Shown piece after piece: positions 44,155 through 52,494 of a stretch of DNA of 64,000 nt. Position 1 is the stretch's first letter; each line of letters opens with the position of its first letter. The notes beneath the pieces were generated by a model. It was not told the DNA's origin. It searched no databases and saw only the letters and a program-made list of their open reading frames with translations. This DNA comes from Lentzea jiangxiensis (GTDB lineage: Bacteria > Actinomycetota > Actinomycetes > Mycobacteriales > Pseudonocardiaceae): contig NZ_FNIX01000002.1 in NCBI RefSeq assembly GCF_900104175.1, forward strand, positions 310,001 through 374,000, given 5' to 3'. Made by a program: the position numbers and the translations under genes.

Positions 44155-44955
44155 ATGTCCACTGTGGATGAACTGACGACAGAGGTGCTGGAGGGGAAGC
44201 ACGGTCCCGACCCCCGGGAGATCCCGGCGACGAGCGTGTTCTGGGTCCACCACGGCACCAGGCTGGCGGGCGGCGACACGACCTACCGCAACCAGTACGT
44301 GCTGGCGCGCATCGGAACCGCGTTCGGCGCGTGCGCGTTCGCGGAGGGCGACGCCGATCCCGCGGTCTGCGCGAACTACTCGGGCGCCCCGGTGGCCGAG
44401 CTGCTGACCGAGGCGCCCGCCCCGGTCCGGGTGGCGGCGCTCGACGCCTACCTCGGCAGCGTCCGTCCACATCGGACCTCCGACGCCGAGCGGGTCGTGC
44501 TGCCGGTGGGAACGCCGGAGGAGCGGGCGCGAGCCCGGGACGCCGCCGTGGCCGGGTTGCTGGACGTGCCGGTGGGCGCCAAGGTCGCGTTGATCGGCGT
44601 GGTGAACCCGCTCGTGGCGGCGATCCGCGACCGCGGGGCCGAGTGCCTGCCCTGCGACCTCTCGCTGCGCGCGACGCAGTGGGGCGACCCGGTGACCCCG
44701 GACATGCGCGACGTCCTCGGTGTCGCGGACGCCGTCGTCGCCACCGGCATGACGATCGGCAACGGCACCTTCGACGAGATCCTGCGCACCTGCCGCGAAC
44801 GCGACGTCCCGCTCGTCGTCTACGCGCAGACCGCGAGCGCCGTCGCCCGCCACTTCCTCGGGCAGGGGGTCACCGCGGTGTCCGCGGAACCGTTCCCGTT
44901 CTCCCAGTTCAGCGCCGACGAGACCGCTCTGTACCGCTACCGAGTCCGGACGTGA
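44155..44955 (+). CDS. DUF4213/DUF364 protein (Rossmann-like, putative metal-chelate handling)
   Basis: 266 residues. The N-terminal part (PATSVFWVHHGTRLAGGDTT, YRNQYVLARIGTAFGACAFA) matches DUF4213 and the C-terminal part (VALIGVVNPLVAAIRDRGAE, DAVVATGMTIGNGTFDEIL) matches the Rossmann-like DUF364. The family is suspected to deal with heavy-metal chelation and is often linked to metal or siderophore transport genes. Coupled by GTGA overlap to the PLP enzyme gene. Its own ribosome-binding site (gagggtgagc) is present. Function unproven. Confidence 0.82.
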   Translation: MSTVDELTTEVLEGKHGPDPREIPATSVFWVHHGTRLAGGDTTYRNQYVLARIGTAFGACAFAEGDADPAVCANYSGAPVAELLTEAPAPVRVAALDAYLGSVRPHRTSDAERVVLPVGTPEERARARDAAVAGLLDVPVGAKVALIGVVNPLVAAIRDRGAECLPCDLSLRATQWGDPVTPDMRDVLGVADAVVATGMTIGNGTFDEILRTCRERDVPLVVYAQTASAVARHFLGQGVTAVSAEPFPFSQFSADETALYRYRVRT

Positions 44956-45998
44956 GAGAAGACGTGGACCACCACATCGCAGACGCCCTCAGCCGCCCCG
45001 CCCTGGTTCGCCTCGACTCCCGCACCCTCTGCCTGCGCTTCGAGACCATGAAGGTCGCGTCCGCGCTCGAAGCCGTCCGGTTCCTCCTCGAACGCGGCAC
45101 CATCGCGCACGGGGACACGCTGGTCGACAGCTCCAGCGGCATCTACGCGCACGCCCTGGCGCTGGCCTGCCACCGCTACGGCCTGCACTGCCACATCGTC
45201 GCCTCGACGACGGTCGACGCGACGCTGCGCACCCAGCTGGAGATCCTCGGCGCGACGGTGGAGCCGATGCCGCCGTCGGCGAGCCTGAAGCTCGACCAGA
45301 GCAGGCGGGTGGCACGGGTGCGCGAGATCCTGCGCGACCACCCGCGGCACCACTGGATGCGCCAGTACCACGACGACGTCCACTACCGCGGCTACCGGCC
45401 GATCGCCGACCTGGTCCGCGAGCACGCCGACTGCTCACGGCTGTCCGTCGTCGGCGGTGTCGGCACCGGGGCGTCGACCGGGGCGCTGACGAGCTTCCTG
45501 CGCGAGACCTCGCCGGAGGTGGAGCTGGTGGGTGTGCAGCCGTTCGACAGCGTCACGTTCGGCAGCGAGCACGTGCACGACCCGGAGATCATCATCGCCG
45601 GGATCGGCAGCTCGATCCCGTTCGGCAACGTCGACCACACGCTCTACGACACCGTGCACTGGTTCGGGTTCGACGCGGCGCTGAGCGGCAGCGTGGCGCT
45701 CCTGCGCGAGCACGCGATCTTCGCCGGCCTGTCGGCGGGAGCGGCGTACCTCGCGGCGCGGTGGGAGCAGCGCCTCGACCCGGACCGGCACGTGGTGGTG
45801 CTGGCACCGGACACCGGGCACCGCTACGTCGACGCGGCCTACTCCCGGCACGCGCAGGCCCCGTCGCCCGACGAGCTGGAGCCGCGTCAGATCAGCAGGC
45901 TCGCGGACATGGACCTGCCGTGGTCGCGGATGCGCTGGAACCGGGCCGACGCACCACCGAAGGCGGTGGCGAAGGCGGCGATCCCGGTGGCGTCCTAG
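44952..45998 (+). CDS. PLP-dependent enzyme of the cysteine-synthase/SbnA superfamily
   Basis: 348 residues from GTG 44952. Fold-type II: the Schiff-base lysine is most likely in FETMKVASALEAV, the phosphate/asparagine loop reads SSSGIYAHALALACHRYG (instead of SGNTGIALA), and VGGVGTGASTGALTSFLRE supplies the PLP phosphate-binding glycines. The C-terminal GLSAGAAYLAARWEQ and LAPDTGHRYV are cysteine-synthase-like. Linked to metal transport, it recalls SbnA-type enzymes that make diaminopropionate-type building blocks for metallophores, but SbnB is not present nearby. Confidence 0.8.
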   Translation: MREDVDHHIADALSRPALVRLDSRTLCLRFETMKVASALEAVRFLLERGTIAHGDTLVDSSSGIYAHALALACHRYGLHCHIVASTTVDATLRTQLEILGATVEPMPPSASLKLDQSRRVARVREILRDHPRHHWMRQYHDDVHYRGYRPIADLVREHADCSRLSVVGGVGTGASTGALTSFLRETSPEVELVGVQPFDSVTFGSEHVHDPEIIIAGIGSSIPFGNVDHTLYDTVHWFGFDAALSGSVALLREHAIFAGLSAGAAYLAARWEQRLDPDRHVVVLAPDTGHRYVDAAYSRHAQAPSPDELEPRQISRLADMDLPWSRMRWNRADAPPKAVAKAAIPVAS

Positions 45999-46180
45999 AG
46001 CAGGAGCAGCGCCAGCGCGACGACCAGGACGCCCGCCAGGACGGACAGCAGCACGGCGGCGAACTGGCGCCGGCGCTGAGCCTCGGGGCCGTCGCCGAGC
46101 GCGCGGGCGAGGTCGGGATCGGAGGCGCGGAACCACCGCTCGATGTCGAGCAGCTGCTGCTGTTCCTGAGCACTGAGCAC
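45995..46180 (-). CDS. Small single-pass membrane protein, DUF3040-like
   Basis: 61 residues: MLSAQEQQQLLDIERWFRAS and DPDLARALGDG match the conserved N-terminal signature of actinobacterial DUF3040 proteins; the C-terminal 20 residues are a membrane segment (AAVLLSVLAGVLVVALALLL). Function of the family is unknown. Convergent with the PLP-enzyme gene, overlapping by four bases. Confidence 0.75.
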   Translation of the reverse strand: MLSAQEQQQLLDIERWFRASDPDLARALGDGPEAQRRRQFAAVLLSVLAGVLVVALALLLL

Positions 46181-46251
46181 GTCCGCTCCCCAGGTCGGTC
46201 CGGCCTGACGACCGCGTGTACCCAGGGATTTCGGCGTTCAAACCACCGATG

Positions 46252-46287
46252 TGCGGTGCGTGGCGGATTTCTCCGCCACGCACCGCA
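46252..46287 (-). terminator. Strong hairpin (16-base perfect stem)
   Basis: Bases 46252-46267 pair perfectly with 46272-46287 over a TTTC loop. It begins 10 bases after the stop of the Pro-rich minus-strand frame and 72 bases before the DUF3040 start, so it most likely terminates the former. Confidence 0.65.
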
Positions 46288-46296
46288 TTCGGCTTC

Positions 46297-46464
46297 TCAG
46301 AGGGGCCTCGGCTCCGGCGGCAGGGGATCCGGGTCGGGTCCCGGCGGCCGCAACGGGTCGGGATCGGGACCCGGTGGCTGGGGCTGGTCGGGTCCGGTCG
46401 GTCGTGGCTGGTCCGGGCCCGGCGTCGTCGGCACGGGCTCCGCTGGGGGTACTGGCTGGCTCAT
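46297..46464 (-). CDS. Small proline-rich repeat protein (55 aa)
   Basis: MSQPVPPAEPVPTTPGPDQP, then repeats of the type GPDQP and PPGPDPDPL to the C-terminus. No signal peptide or hydrophobic segment. Repetitive Pro/Asp/Gly composition makes the coding call uncertain, but a strong terminator-like hairpin follows at the right distance (46252-46287). An upstream methionine extends the frame by 12 residues. Confidence 0.35.
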   Translation of the reverse strand: MSQPVPPAEPVPTTPGPDQPRPTGPDQPQPPGPDPDPLRPPGPDPDPLPPEPRPL

Positions 46465-46661
46465 GTCCACTGGATACCCGCCTGCCAAACCCTTTCGCAC
46501 CCGCTTCGAACCACTGGGAACGCGCCACCGAGCCGCCCGCGCTGATCGGCAATCCGTCGAGTCGCCCGTTCAGGACCGGCAGAACGGGGGCGGCGTGTCC
46601 CGTTCGCGCTGTACGACGGCTCGGTGGAGCCACTTCGTCCACGCCGGGGTGTCGCAGCAGG

Positions 46662-47057
46662 TCAGCGTTCCGCGCCCAGCACCGGCTTCACGTCCACGAC
46701 CGGCGTGCCGTCGAGCGCCTCCAGGTGCGCCACCCGCACGCGCACGCCGTCGACGGCGACGATCCGCACGTGGTGCAGCCCGATCGGGTTCGGCCGGTCC
46801 GGTGAGCGGGTCGAGAACACCCCGGTCTCCGGCCGGTCGAGGTCGTCGCGCGGGTGCACGGCCAGCACCGACCTGTCGGCGCGGTCGAGCCACGTCAGCA
46901 CCAGGACGTCCTGGCCGGGCGCGAGCTCCCGCATCGCCCGCTCGTACTCGGGTGCGAACACGAGCCAGGCCTCCGGCGCGCCCTCGTCGGCCTGCCGGGG
47001 CGCGGCGGAGCGGTCGGTGAGGGGCGACTCGACGTGGCCGATCGGTTGCAGCTTCAT
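46662..47057 (-). CDS. trmO: tRNA N6-threonylcarbamoyladenosine methyltransferase (TrmO/TsaA family)
   Basis: 131 residues. SAM-binding beta-barrel family: [32 protein letters not shown], and the family signature VFSTRSPDRPNPIGLHHVRI followed by LEALDGTPVVDVKPVL. Methylates t6A37 of certain tRNAs in E. coli. Its ATG shares one base with the SelO stop codon, so the two are translationally coupled. The E. coli protein has an additional C-terminal domain; this short form is common in actinobacteria. Confidence 0.9.
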   Translation of the reverse strand: MKLQPIGHVESPLTDRSAAPRQADEGAPEAWLVFAPEYERAMRELAPGQDVLVLTWLDRADRSVLAVHPRDDLDRPETGVFSTRSPDRPNPIGLHHVRIVAVDGVRVRVAHLEALDGTPVVDVKPVLGAER

Positions 47058-48454
47058 CAGGTCCCGCAGAAGGTCCGGTAGGTGGCGCTGAAGTCCTGCG
47101 GCGCCGGTGCGGCGAAGTGGTGCAGACCGGGGCGTTCCCCGTACGGCGAGGTCACCGCTTCGAGCAGGTTGTGCAGCGGAGCCAGGTCGCCGGCGGCGCC
47201 CGCAGCCAGCGCTTCCTCCACGAGGTGGTTGCGCGGGATGTAGACGGGGTTGACCCGGTCCATCTCCTCCGCGTCCGGACCCAGCTCGCGCCAGCGCGCG
47301 ATCCAGGCGTCGATGCCCGCGAGGTCGAGGAACAGCGACCTGGCCGGTTCGGCGTCGCCCCGCGCGGCCTTGCCGAGCAGGTGGAAGAACGAGGTGTAGT
47401 CGACGTGGTTCTCTTGCATCAGCACGAGCAGGTCCTTGAGCAGCGGTTTCACCTCGCCGGACACGCCGAGCTTCCTCCGCGTGCCGCTGATCCAGGCCTC
47501 CTCGAACCGCGTGCTGAACGTGCCGAGCACCTCCATCGCCAGTTCGACGGCCTTGTCCTGGTCGTCGGCGAACAACGGCAGCAGCGCCTCGGCGAGACGG
47601 GCGAGGTTCCACTCGGCCACGATCGGCTGGTTGCCGAACGCATAGCGGCCGCGATGGTCGATCGAGCTGTACGTCGTCGACGTGTCGTAGGCCTCCATGA
47701 ACGCGCACGGGCCGTAGTCAATCGTCTCGCCGGAGATCGTCATGTTGTCCGTGTTCATCACACCGTGGATGAAGCCGACGTGCATCCACCGGGCCACCAG
47801 GGACGCCTGCGCGGCGACGACGTGGTCGAACAGCTCCAGGTGGGTGCTGCCGGGGTAGTGGCGGGCGATCGCGAGGTCGGCGAGACGGCGCAGCAGGTCC
47901 ACGTCGCCGGTGTTGCGGGCGTACTGGAAGCTGCCGACCCGCAGGTGCGACGAGGCGACCCGGGCCAGGACGGCGCCCGCCAGCGGTTCCTCGCGCTGCA
48001 CGACCGCTCCGGTCGACACCACGGCGAGCGAACGGGTCGTGGGGATGCCCAGCGCGTGCATGGCCTCGCTGACGACGTACTCGCGCAGCATCGGGCCGAC
48101 CGCCGCGAGCCCGTCGCCGCCGCGAGCGAACGGGGTGCGGCCGGAGCCCTTGAGGTGCAGGTCGCGCAGCCGGCCGTCGGCGCCGGTCAGCTCGCCCAGC
48201 AGCAGGGCGCGGCCGTCGCCGAGCCGGGGGGAGTAGCCCCCGAACTGGTGACCCGCGTAGGCCTGGGCGACCCCGCGGCCGCCGGCGAGGAACGGCAGGC
48301 CGTCACCCCGCAACCAGGCGGGATCGAGGCCCAGCTCCTCCGCGAGGGGCTCGTTGAGGAGGAGCAGTTCCGGTTCGGCGACCGGGACGGCCTCCCACGA
48401 GACCGCCATCTCCGGCACCGCTGTCGCGAAATCGCTGCTCAGGCTGATGTCCAC
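47057..48454 (-). CDS. selO: Protein adenylyltransferase SelO (YdiU/UPF0061 family)
   Basis: 465 residues from GTG 48454 (VDISLSSDF) behind ggaag; a longer frame upstream lacks homology. Family blocks: [78 protein letters not shown] and [20 protein letters not shown]. SelO is a pseudokinase that transfers AMP to protein hydroxyls and is linked to redox stress. The C-terminal selenocysteine/cysteine position may correspond to the Cys in YRTFCGT. Operon with trmO. Confidence 0.95.
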   Translation of the reverse strand: MDISLSSDFATAVPEMAVSWEAVPVAEPELLLLNEPLAEELGLDPAWLRGDGLPFLAGGRGVAQAYAGHQFGGYSPRLGDGRALLLGELTGADGRLRDLHLKGSGRTPFARGGDGLAAVGPMLREYVVSEAMHALGIPTTRSLAVVSTGAVVQREEPLAGAVLARVASSHLRVGSFQYARNTGDVDLLRRLADLAIARHYPGSTHLELFDHVVAAQASLVARWMHVGFIHGVMNTDNMTISGETIDYGPCAFMEAYDTSTTYSSIDHRGRYAFGNQPIVAEWNLARLAEALLPLFADDQDKAVELAMEVLGTFSTRFEEAWISGTRRKLGVSGEVKPLLKDLLVLMQENHVDYTSFFHLLGKAARGDAEPARSLFLDLAGIDAWIARWRELGPDAEEMDRVNPVYIPRNHLVEEALAAGAAGDLAPLHNLLEAVTSPYGERPGLHHFAAPAPQDFSATYRTFCGT

Positions 48455-48579
48455 GTCTTCCAAGGTACCCGGTGCCGCCCTGTCGACCTGTGATCGCGGT
48501 CTCACGGCGAACTCGGCTGAACCGTTTCCGCGCCGCGCACGTGACAGGGGTGAACAGGTTGGTGCAAGTCCACTCGGGA

Positions 48580-49515
48580 ATGAGAAAAACAATGCTTCGC
48601 AAGCAAGTGGGGATCGCTGCTGCCCTTTTCGCGATCGGTGCCGTCACGTTGACGGCGTGCGGACAGGGTGCCACGCAGACCGGAAACGCCGCTCCCGCAA
48701 CAGAACAGGCGCAGGTCGGGGAAACGTCGCAGGCGCCGGCCGACGAGTCCGGAGTGGACTTCCTCCGCGGATCCGCGAACTCCAACAACGCCGACAAGAC
48801 CACGGGCGACCGCGCGCCGGAGTCGGCGCCCGCCGAGGTGAAGCAGAAGTGGGTGGAGCTGCGCGTCGGCAACGCCGGTGGTCTCGAACCCGCTGTGGTG
48901 AACGGGAAGGGCCTGTCCGTCTACTGGTTCAGCGACGACCCGGTGAAGGGCGGGGTGTCCAACTGCAACGGTGACTGCGCCAAGACCTGGCCTCCCGTCA
49001 CGGTCACCAAGGGCACGAAGCTCTTCTTCCCCGGCATCAAGCGCGAGAACATCGGGTTCGTCAAGCGCCAGGACGGCCAGACGCAGGTGACGATCGGCGG
49101 CCGCCCGGTCTACCTGTTCTCCAAGGACAAGAAGGCCGGTGACGTCCTCGGCCAGAACGTCGGGAACAAGTGGTTCGTGATCAACCCCGAGGGCGGGCGC
49201 GCCGTCGCCCCCGCCGAGGCGCCGACGACCCAGCCCGCGCCGACGACGTCGGGCGCCAAGCCCGCCACGTCCGTGACCTTCTTCACCGGCAAGAACTTCG
49301 ACGATTTCAGCGGCGACAACTTCGCCACCGGCGTGAAGCCCGAGGCGAAGTGCGCGGACCTGCGCGGCGCCTTCCGGTCGCTGTCGCCGTCCGGTGCGGT
49401 GAAGATCTGGTCCGAGCCGGGCTGCAAGGGCAAGTCCGCCGTGGTGAGCGAGGACGTCCGCGACGCGGCCGAGCTCGGCTTCGCGAACGGTGTCCGGTCC
49501 TACATCCTCCCCTGA
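48580..49515 (+). CDS. Lipoprotein with COG4315-type repeats
   Basis: 311 residues. Lipoprotein signal [20 protein letters not shown] ending in lipobox LTAC (Cys at about 27). A low-complexity acidic region follows; then two COG4315-like units: [25 protein letters not shown] with [13 protein letters not shown], and [22 protein letters not shown]; the C-terminal ~70 residues ([20 protein letters not shown] ... [14 protein letters not shown]) look like a beta/gamma-crystallin-type domain. Outward-facing envelope protein of unknown role. ATG 48592 is an alternative start. Confidence 0.8.
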   Translation: MRKTMLRKQVGIAAALFAIGAVTLTACGQGATQTGNAAPATEQAQVGETSQAPADESGVDFLRGSANSNNADKTTGDRAPESAPAEVKQKWVELRVGNAGGLEPAVVNGKGLSVYWFSDDPVKGGVSNCNGDCAKTWPPVTVTKGTKLFFPGIKRENIGFVKRQDGQTQVTIGGRPVYLFSKDKKAGDVLGQNVGNKWFVINPEGGRAVAPAEAPTTQPAPTTSGAKPATSVTFFTGKNFDDFSGDNFATGVKPEAKCADLRGAFRSLSPSGAVKIWSEPGCKGKSAVVSEDVRDAAELGFANGVRSYILP

Positions 49516-49536
49516 CCTGATCGGGTGAACGACCCC

Positions 49537-49566
49537 GGCCGCCGGAGCACTCCGGCTCTGGCGGCC
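49537..49566 (+). terminator. Hairpin between two lipoprotein genes
   Basis: GGCCGCC (49537-49543) pairs with GGCGGCC (49560-49566), 21 bases after the upstream stop codon. Confidence 0.5.
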
Positions 49567-49590
49567 CCTCCGCCTCGCTACGCTCCAGGC

Positions 49591-50037
49591 ATGCGCTACT
49601 CCGCCATTGCGCTGGCTTTCCTGCTGGCCGGGTGCGGTACCGGGACCTCGTCCCTGCCCACGATCACCCCGGCCCCCGCCTCCTCGGCCGGCTCACCGCT
49701 GCCGGACCTGCAGCCCCGGCTCGACGCGATCGGTGTCCTGCTCACGGACTGCGCCGCCCGCCTGCGCGGCGAACCGGTCGACCCCGCCGACAACTGCACC
49801 CACGTCATGCCCGACGTGACAGGCGTGGTCGCGGAGGTCGAGAAGCAGTCCTCCAAGCTCCCGCCCGCGGGCCAGGCCGCCCTCGCCGAGGTCCGCACCC
49901 AGCTCGCCGCCATCACGCCCTGCGAGCCGTGGTTCGCGGCCGGTGGCACGAGTGCGGACAGGGAGCTCGACGCCCGCTGCAAGAAGGCCTGGGACGCGCT
50001 GTTCCGGGGGTACAGCGCCGTGCGGAACACGGCCTGA
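49591..50037 (+). CDS. Small lipoprotein of unknown function
   Basis: 148 residues. Short lipoprotein signal MRYSAIALAFLLAGCGTG with lipobox LAGC (Cys15). A Ser/Pro linker is followed by a helical mature domain with four cysteines (TDCAARL, DNCTHVMP, ITPCEPWF, ARCKKAWDALFRG) that could form two disulfides. No family recognised. It follows the COG4315-type lipoprotein gene after a hairpin, so it probably has its own promoter. Confidence 0.72.
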   Translation: MRYSAIALAFLLAGCGTGTSSLPTITPAPASSAGSPLPDLQPRLDAIGVLLTDCAARLRGEPVDPADNCTHVMPDVTGVVAEVEKQSSKLPPAGQAALAEVRTQLAAITPCEPWFAAGGTSADRELDARCKKAWDALFRGYSAVRNTA

Positions 50038-50079
50038 CCGCGACTCCACTGTGGACAGGGCGGTCGGGGCCGGTGTCCG

Positions 50080-50448
50080 TCAGGGCGCCGGGTCGACCGG
50101 CGTGAAGCGGCTCGTGAGCTCGGCCGAGATCTCGTAGTGGCGCACCAGGAACGCGCGCTCGTCGAGCTTCTTGCGCCGCAGCCAGCCCGTCACCTCGGCG
50201 TTGCACTTGCTGGCATTGCAGGAGCCGCACGCGGGCACGACGTTCGCGAGCGTGTAGCGGCCTCCGCGCGAGAGCGCCTGCACGCAGTCCTTCTGCAGCG
50301 AGGTGGCGGGGGCGCCGCAATAGGCGCAGCCGCCCCACGACGTCTTGAGGGCGTCCCACTGCGCGTCGGTGAGGTCGTTGACGACGCCCGCCATGCGCTT
50401 CTTGCGCTTGCGCGCGGCACGAACCTGTTTGCTACCGCCGGTCGGCAC
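50080..50448 (-). CDS. HNH endonuclease
   Basis: 122 residues. Basic N-terminus (KQVRAARKRKKRMAG), zinc cysteines in GGCAYCGAPAT and VPACGSCNASKCN, and between them the HNH-like stretch KDCVQALSRGGRYTLANVVP, with the first catalytic position as Asp/Gln rather than His, so activity is uncertain. Starts within the last 17 bases of the LysR gene. Free-standing HNH nucleases of this size are widespread; no phage genes lie nearby. Confidence 0.82.
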   Translation of the reverse strand: MPTGGSKQVRAARKRKKRMAGVVNDLTDAQWDALKTSWGGCAYCGAPATSLQKDCVQALSRGGRYTLANVVPACGSCNASKCNAEVTGWLRRKKLDERAFLVRHYEISAELTSRFTPVDPAP

Positions 50449-51361
50449 GATCGGTGAGACTACGCGTCGCGATGGCCAGGAGGTCGGCGGCGGGGCCCCG
50501 GGGTGTCCTGCCCGCCGGCCACACCGCCCGCAGCGCGCGGTGCAGGTTCACGCCGGCCACCTCGACGCGCACGAGCGTGCGGGCGGCGACGTCGGTGGCG
50601 ACGGTGTGCAGGCTCAGCACGGCCGGGCCGATGCCGCCGATCGCGGCCGCCTTGATGGCCGTGGTCGACGACATCTCCAGCAGCGGACCGGCGGACTCGC
50701 CCACGCCCGCGGCCGTCAGGGCGTGCTCCCACGCCTGGCGCGTGCCCGAACCGGGCTCCCTGACGACCAGCGGGGTCGCGGCGGCCTTCCCGGCCGTGAC
50801 GCGGCGGCGCCGGGACCAGGGGTGGCCGGGAGCGACGACGAGCACCAGTTCGTCGTGGGCGACGACACGGGTGGCCAAGCCCGCCGGCACGTCGGTGCTC
50901 TCGATGAAACCGAGGTCCGCGCGGTCGGCCAGCACCTGCTCGGCCACGTGCACCGAGTTGCCCGCGGACAGCACGGTCGCCGTGTCCGGGCTGACGGCCC
51001 GCAGCGCGATGAGCCACGCGGGCAGCAGGTACTCGGCGACGGTGAGGCTCGCGGCGACGCGGAGGTGGCTCTGCCGGTCCGCGCGCAGGCTGGTGATGCC
51101 GGCGTCGAGGTCGGCCGCCCGCTCGAGCACCTGCGCCGCCCACCCGGCGACGAGCTGGCCCTCCGTGGTGAGCCGGGCACCGCGTGGGGTGCGGTCGAGC
51201 AACGGCACGCCGACGCGGGACTCGAGCGTCCTGAGCCGCTCGCTGGCGCTGGGCTGCGACATGCCGTGGGCGCGGGCCGCCCGCCCGATGCTGCCCAGCT
51301 CCGCCACGCTCAGCAGCAGGTCGAAACCGGTCAGGTCGGCGACCCTGGACGGCAGAGGCAT
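50432..51361 (-). CDS. LysR-family transcriptional regulator
   Basis: 309 residues. N-terminal helix-turn-helix GSIGRAARAHGMSQPSASER, then the substrate-binding type 2 fold (LRVAASLTVAEYLLPAWLIA, DLGFIESTDVPAGL, LVVAPGHPW). The arrangement is CysB/CbbR-like. It is divergent from the TDT transporter gene with 70 bases between; the palindrome at 51373-51382 in that gap is the likely binding site, so it probably controls the transporter and itself. Confidence 0.93.
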   Translation of the reverse strand: MPLPSRVADLTGFDLLLSVAELGSIGRAARAHGMSQPSASERLRTLESRVGVPLLDRTPRGARLTTEGQLVAGWAAQVLERAADLDAGITSLRADRQSHLRVAASLTVAEYLLPAWLIALRAVSPDTATVLSAGNSVHVAEQVLADRADLGFIESTDVPAGLATRVVAHDELVLVVAPGHPWSRRRRVTAGKAAATPLVVREPGSGTRQAWEHALTAAGVGESAGPLLEMSSTTAIKAAAIGGIGPAVLSLHTVATDVAARTLVRVEVAGVNLHRALRAVWPAGRTPRGPAADLLAIATRSLTDRADRR

Positions 51362-51372
51362 AGGGGCAGCCT

Positions 51373-51382
51373 ATGTGCACAT
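51373..51382. promoter_or_regulatory. LysR-type box in the divergent promoter
   Basis: ATGTGCACAT is a perfect 10-base palindrome (within ctATGTGCACATcgg), 12 bases upstream of the LysR start. It fits a LysR T-N11-A-type recognition site. Confidence 0.45.
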
Positions 51383-51431
51383 CGGTGATCGCCGCCTACC
51401 GGAGCCGGTGCGGCGGGAGGATCGTCATGTC

Positions 51432-52454
51432 GTGACCGCTCTCGCACCTCAACCACACCGTGCCCCCGAGGTGCGACGAGCGGCGCCCTTCGGCCCGAAC
51501 CTCTTCGCCTCCGTGATGGGGACCGGGATCGTCGCCACGGCCGGTGCCTCGATGCCCGGCCTGCGCGCCGCCGCCACGTACGTCTGGGCGCTCGACGCCG
51601 CGCTGCTGGTCTTCCTCGTGGCCGCCGCCGCGAGGCGCTGGACGTGGTCCGCGGTCCGGGCGCAGCTCGCCGACCCCGTGATGGCGCAGTTCTGGGGCGC
51701 GCCACCGATGGCGCTGATGACCGTCGGCACCGGCGCGTTGCTGCTCGGCGGGGATTGGATCGGGCTGCCCGCGGCCCTGGCCGTCGACTGGGCACTGTGG
51801 ACGGTCGGCAGCCTGCTCGGCCTCGCGACGTCGGTGCTGGTCCCGCTTCGGATGATCGGCAGCGGCGAGCGCGCGTCCGGCGGCTGGCTGATGCCCGTCG
51901 TGCCGCCGATGGTGTCCGCGGCGTCCGGCGCCCTGCTCGCCGGGCACCTGCCGGAAGGACCGCTGCGGCAGGGCCTGGTCCTCTGCTGCTACGCCCTGTT
52001 CGGCGTCAGCCTCTTCGCGACGGTCGTGATCGTGCCGCAGATCTGGCAGCAGCTCGTCCGGCACGGGCCGGGAGCTGCCGCCACCGTGCCGACGCTGTGG
52101 ATCGTGCTCGGCCCGCTCGGCCAGTCGATCACCGCCGCGAACCTGCTCGCCGGCGTGCCCGTGCTCCCCGGCCAGACCGCGTTCGGCGTCCTGTACGGCA
52201 CGATCACGTGGGGCTTCGCGTTGCTGTGGACGGCACTCGCGGCGGCCGTGACCGTCCGGACGGCGCGGCGCGGCCTGCCGTTCGCGTTGACGTGGTGGAG
52301 CTTCGTCTTCCCGCTCGGCACTCTCGTGACCGGGACGAGCGCGCTCGCGACGCGCGTGCCGTCGCCGATGTTCACCGGTGTCGCCGTTGTGCTGTACGGA
52401 GTGCTGGTGCTCGCATGGGCCACTGTGGCCGTTCGCACGCTGGTGCGGCGTTAG
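51432..52454 (+). CDS. TDT-family (TehA/SLAC1-like) membrane transporter
   Basis: 340 residues from GTG 51432, 12 bases after gggagga. Ten hydrophobic segments; FGPNLFASVMGTGIVA at the first segment is the TDT-family signature, with WGAPPMALMTVGTGALLLG and LWIVLGPLGQSITAANLLAG further on. Family members transport C4-dicarboxylates, sulfite or anions, or give tellurite tolerance. The divergent LysR gene suggests substrate-responsive control. The stop codon lies in a 13-base inverted repeat (TAGGG-ATG-CCCTA, 52452-52464). Confidence 0.9.
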   Translation: MTALAPQPHRAPEVRRAAPFGPNLFASVMGTGIVATAGASMPGLRAAATYVWALDAALLVFLVAAAARRWTWSAVRAQLADPVMAQFWGAPPMALMTVGTGALLLGGDWIGLPAALAVDWALWTVGSLLGLATSVLVPLRMIGSGERASGGWLMPVVPPMVSAASGALLAGHLPEGPLRQGLVLCCYALFGVSLFATVVIVPQIWQQLVRHGPGAAATVPTLWIVLGPLGQSITAANLLAGVPVLPGQTAFGVLYGTITWGFALLWTALAAAVTVRTARRGLPFALTWWSFVFPLGTLVTGTSALATRVPSPMFTGVAVVLYGVLVLAWATVAVRTLVRR

Positions 52455-52494
52455 GGATGCCCTAGACTGCCCCGAAAGCTCTGGGGGGATCGCA

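Noticed and set aside
52452..52464. TAGGG-ATG-CCCTA inverted repeat as an operator
   Set aside because: Overlaps the transporter stop codon and is very short; could be chance, so noted only in the transporter entry.
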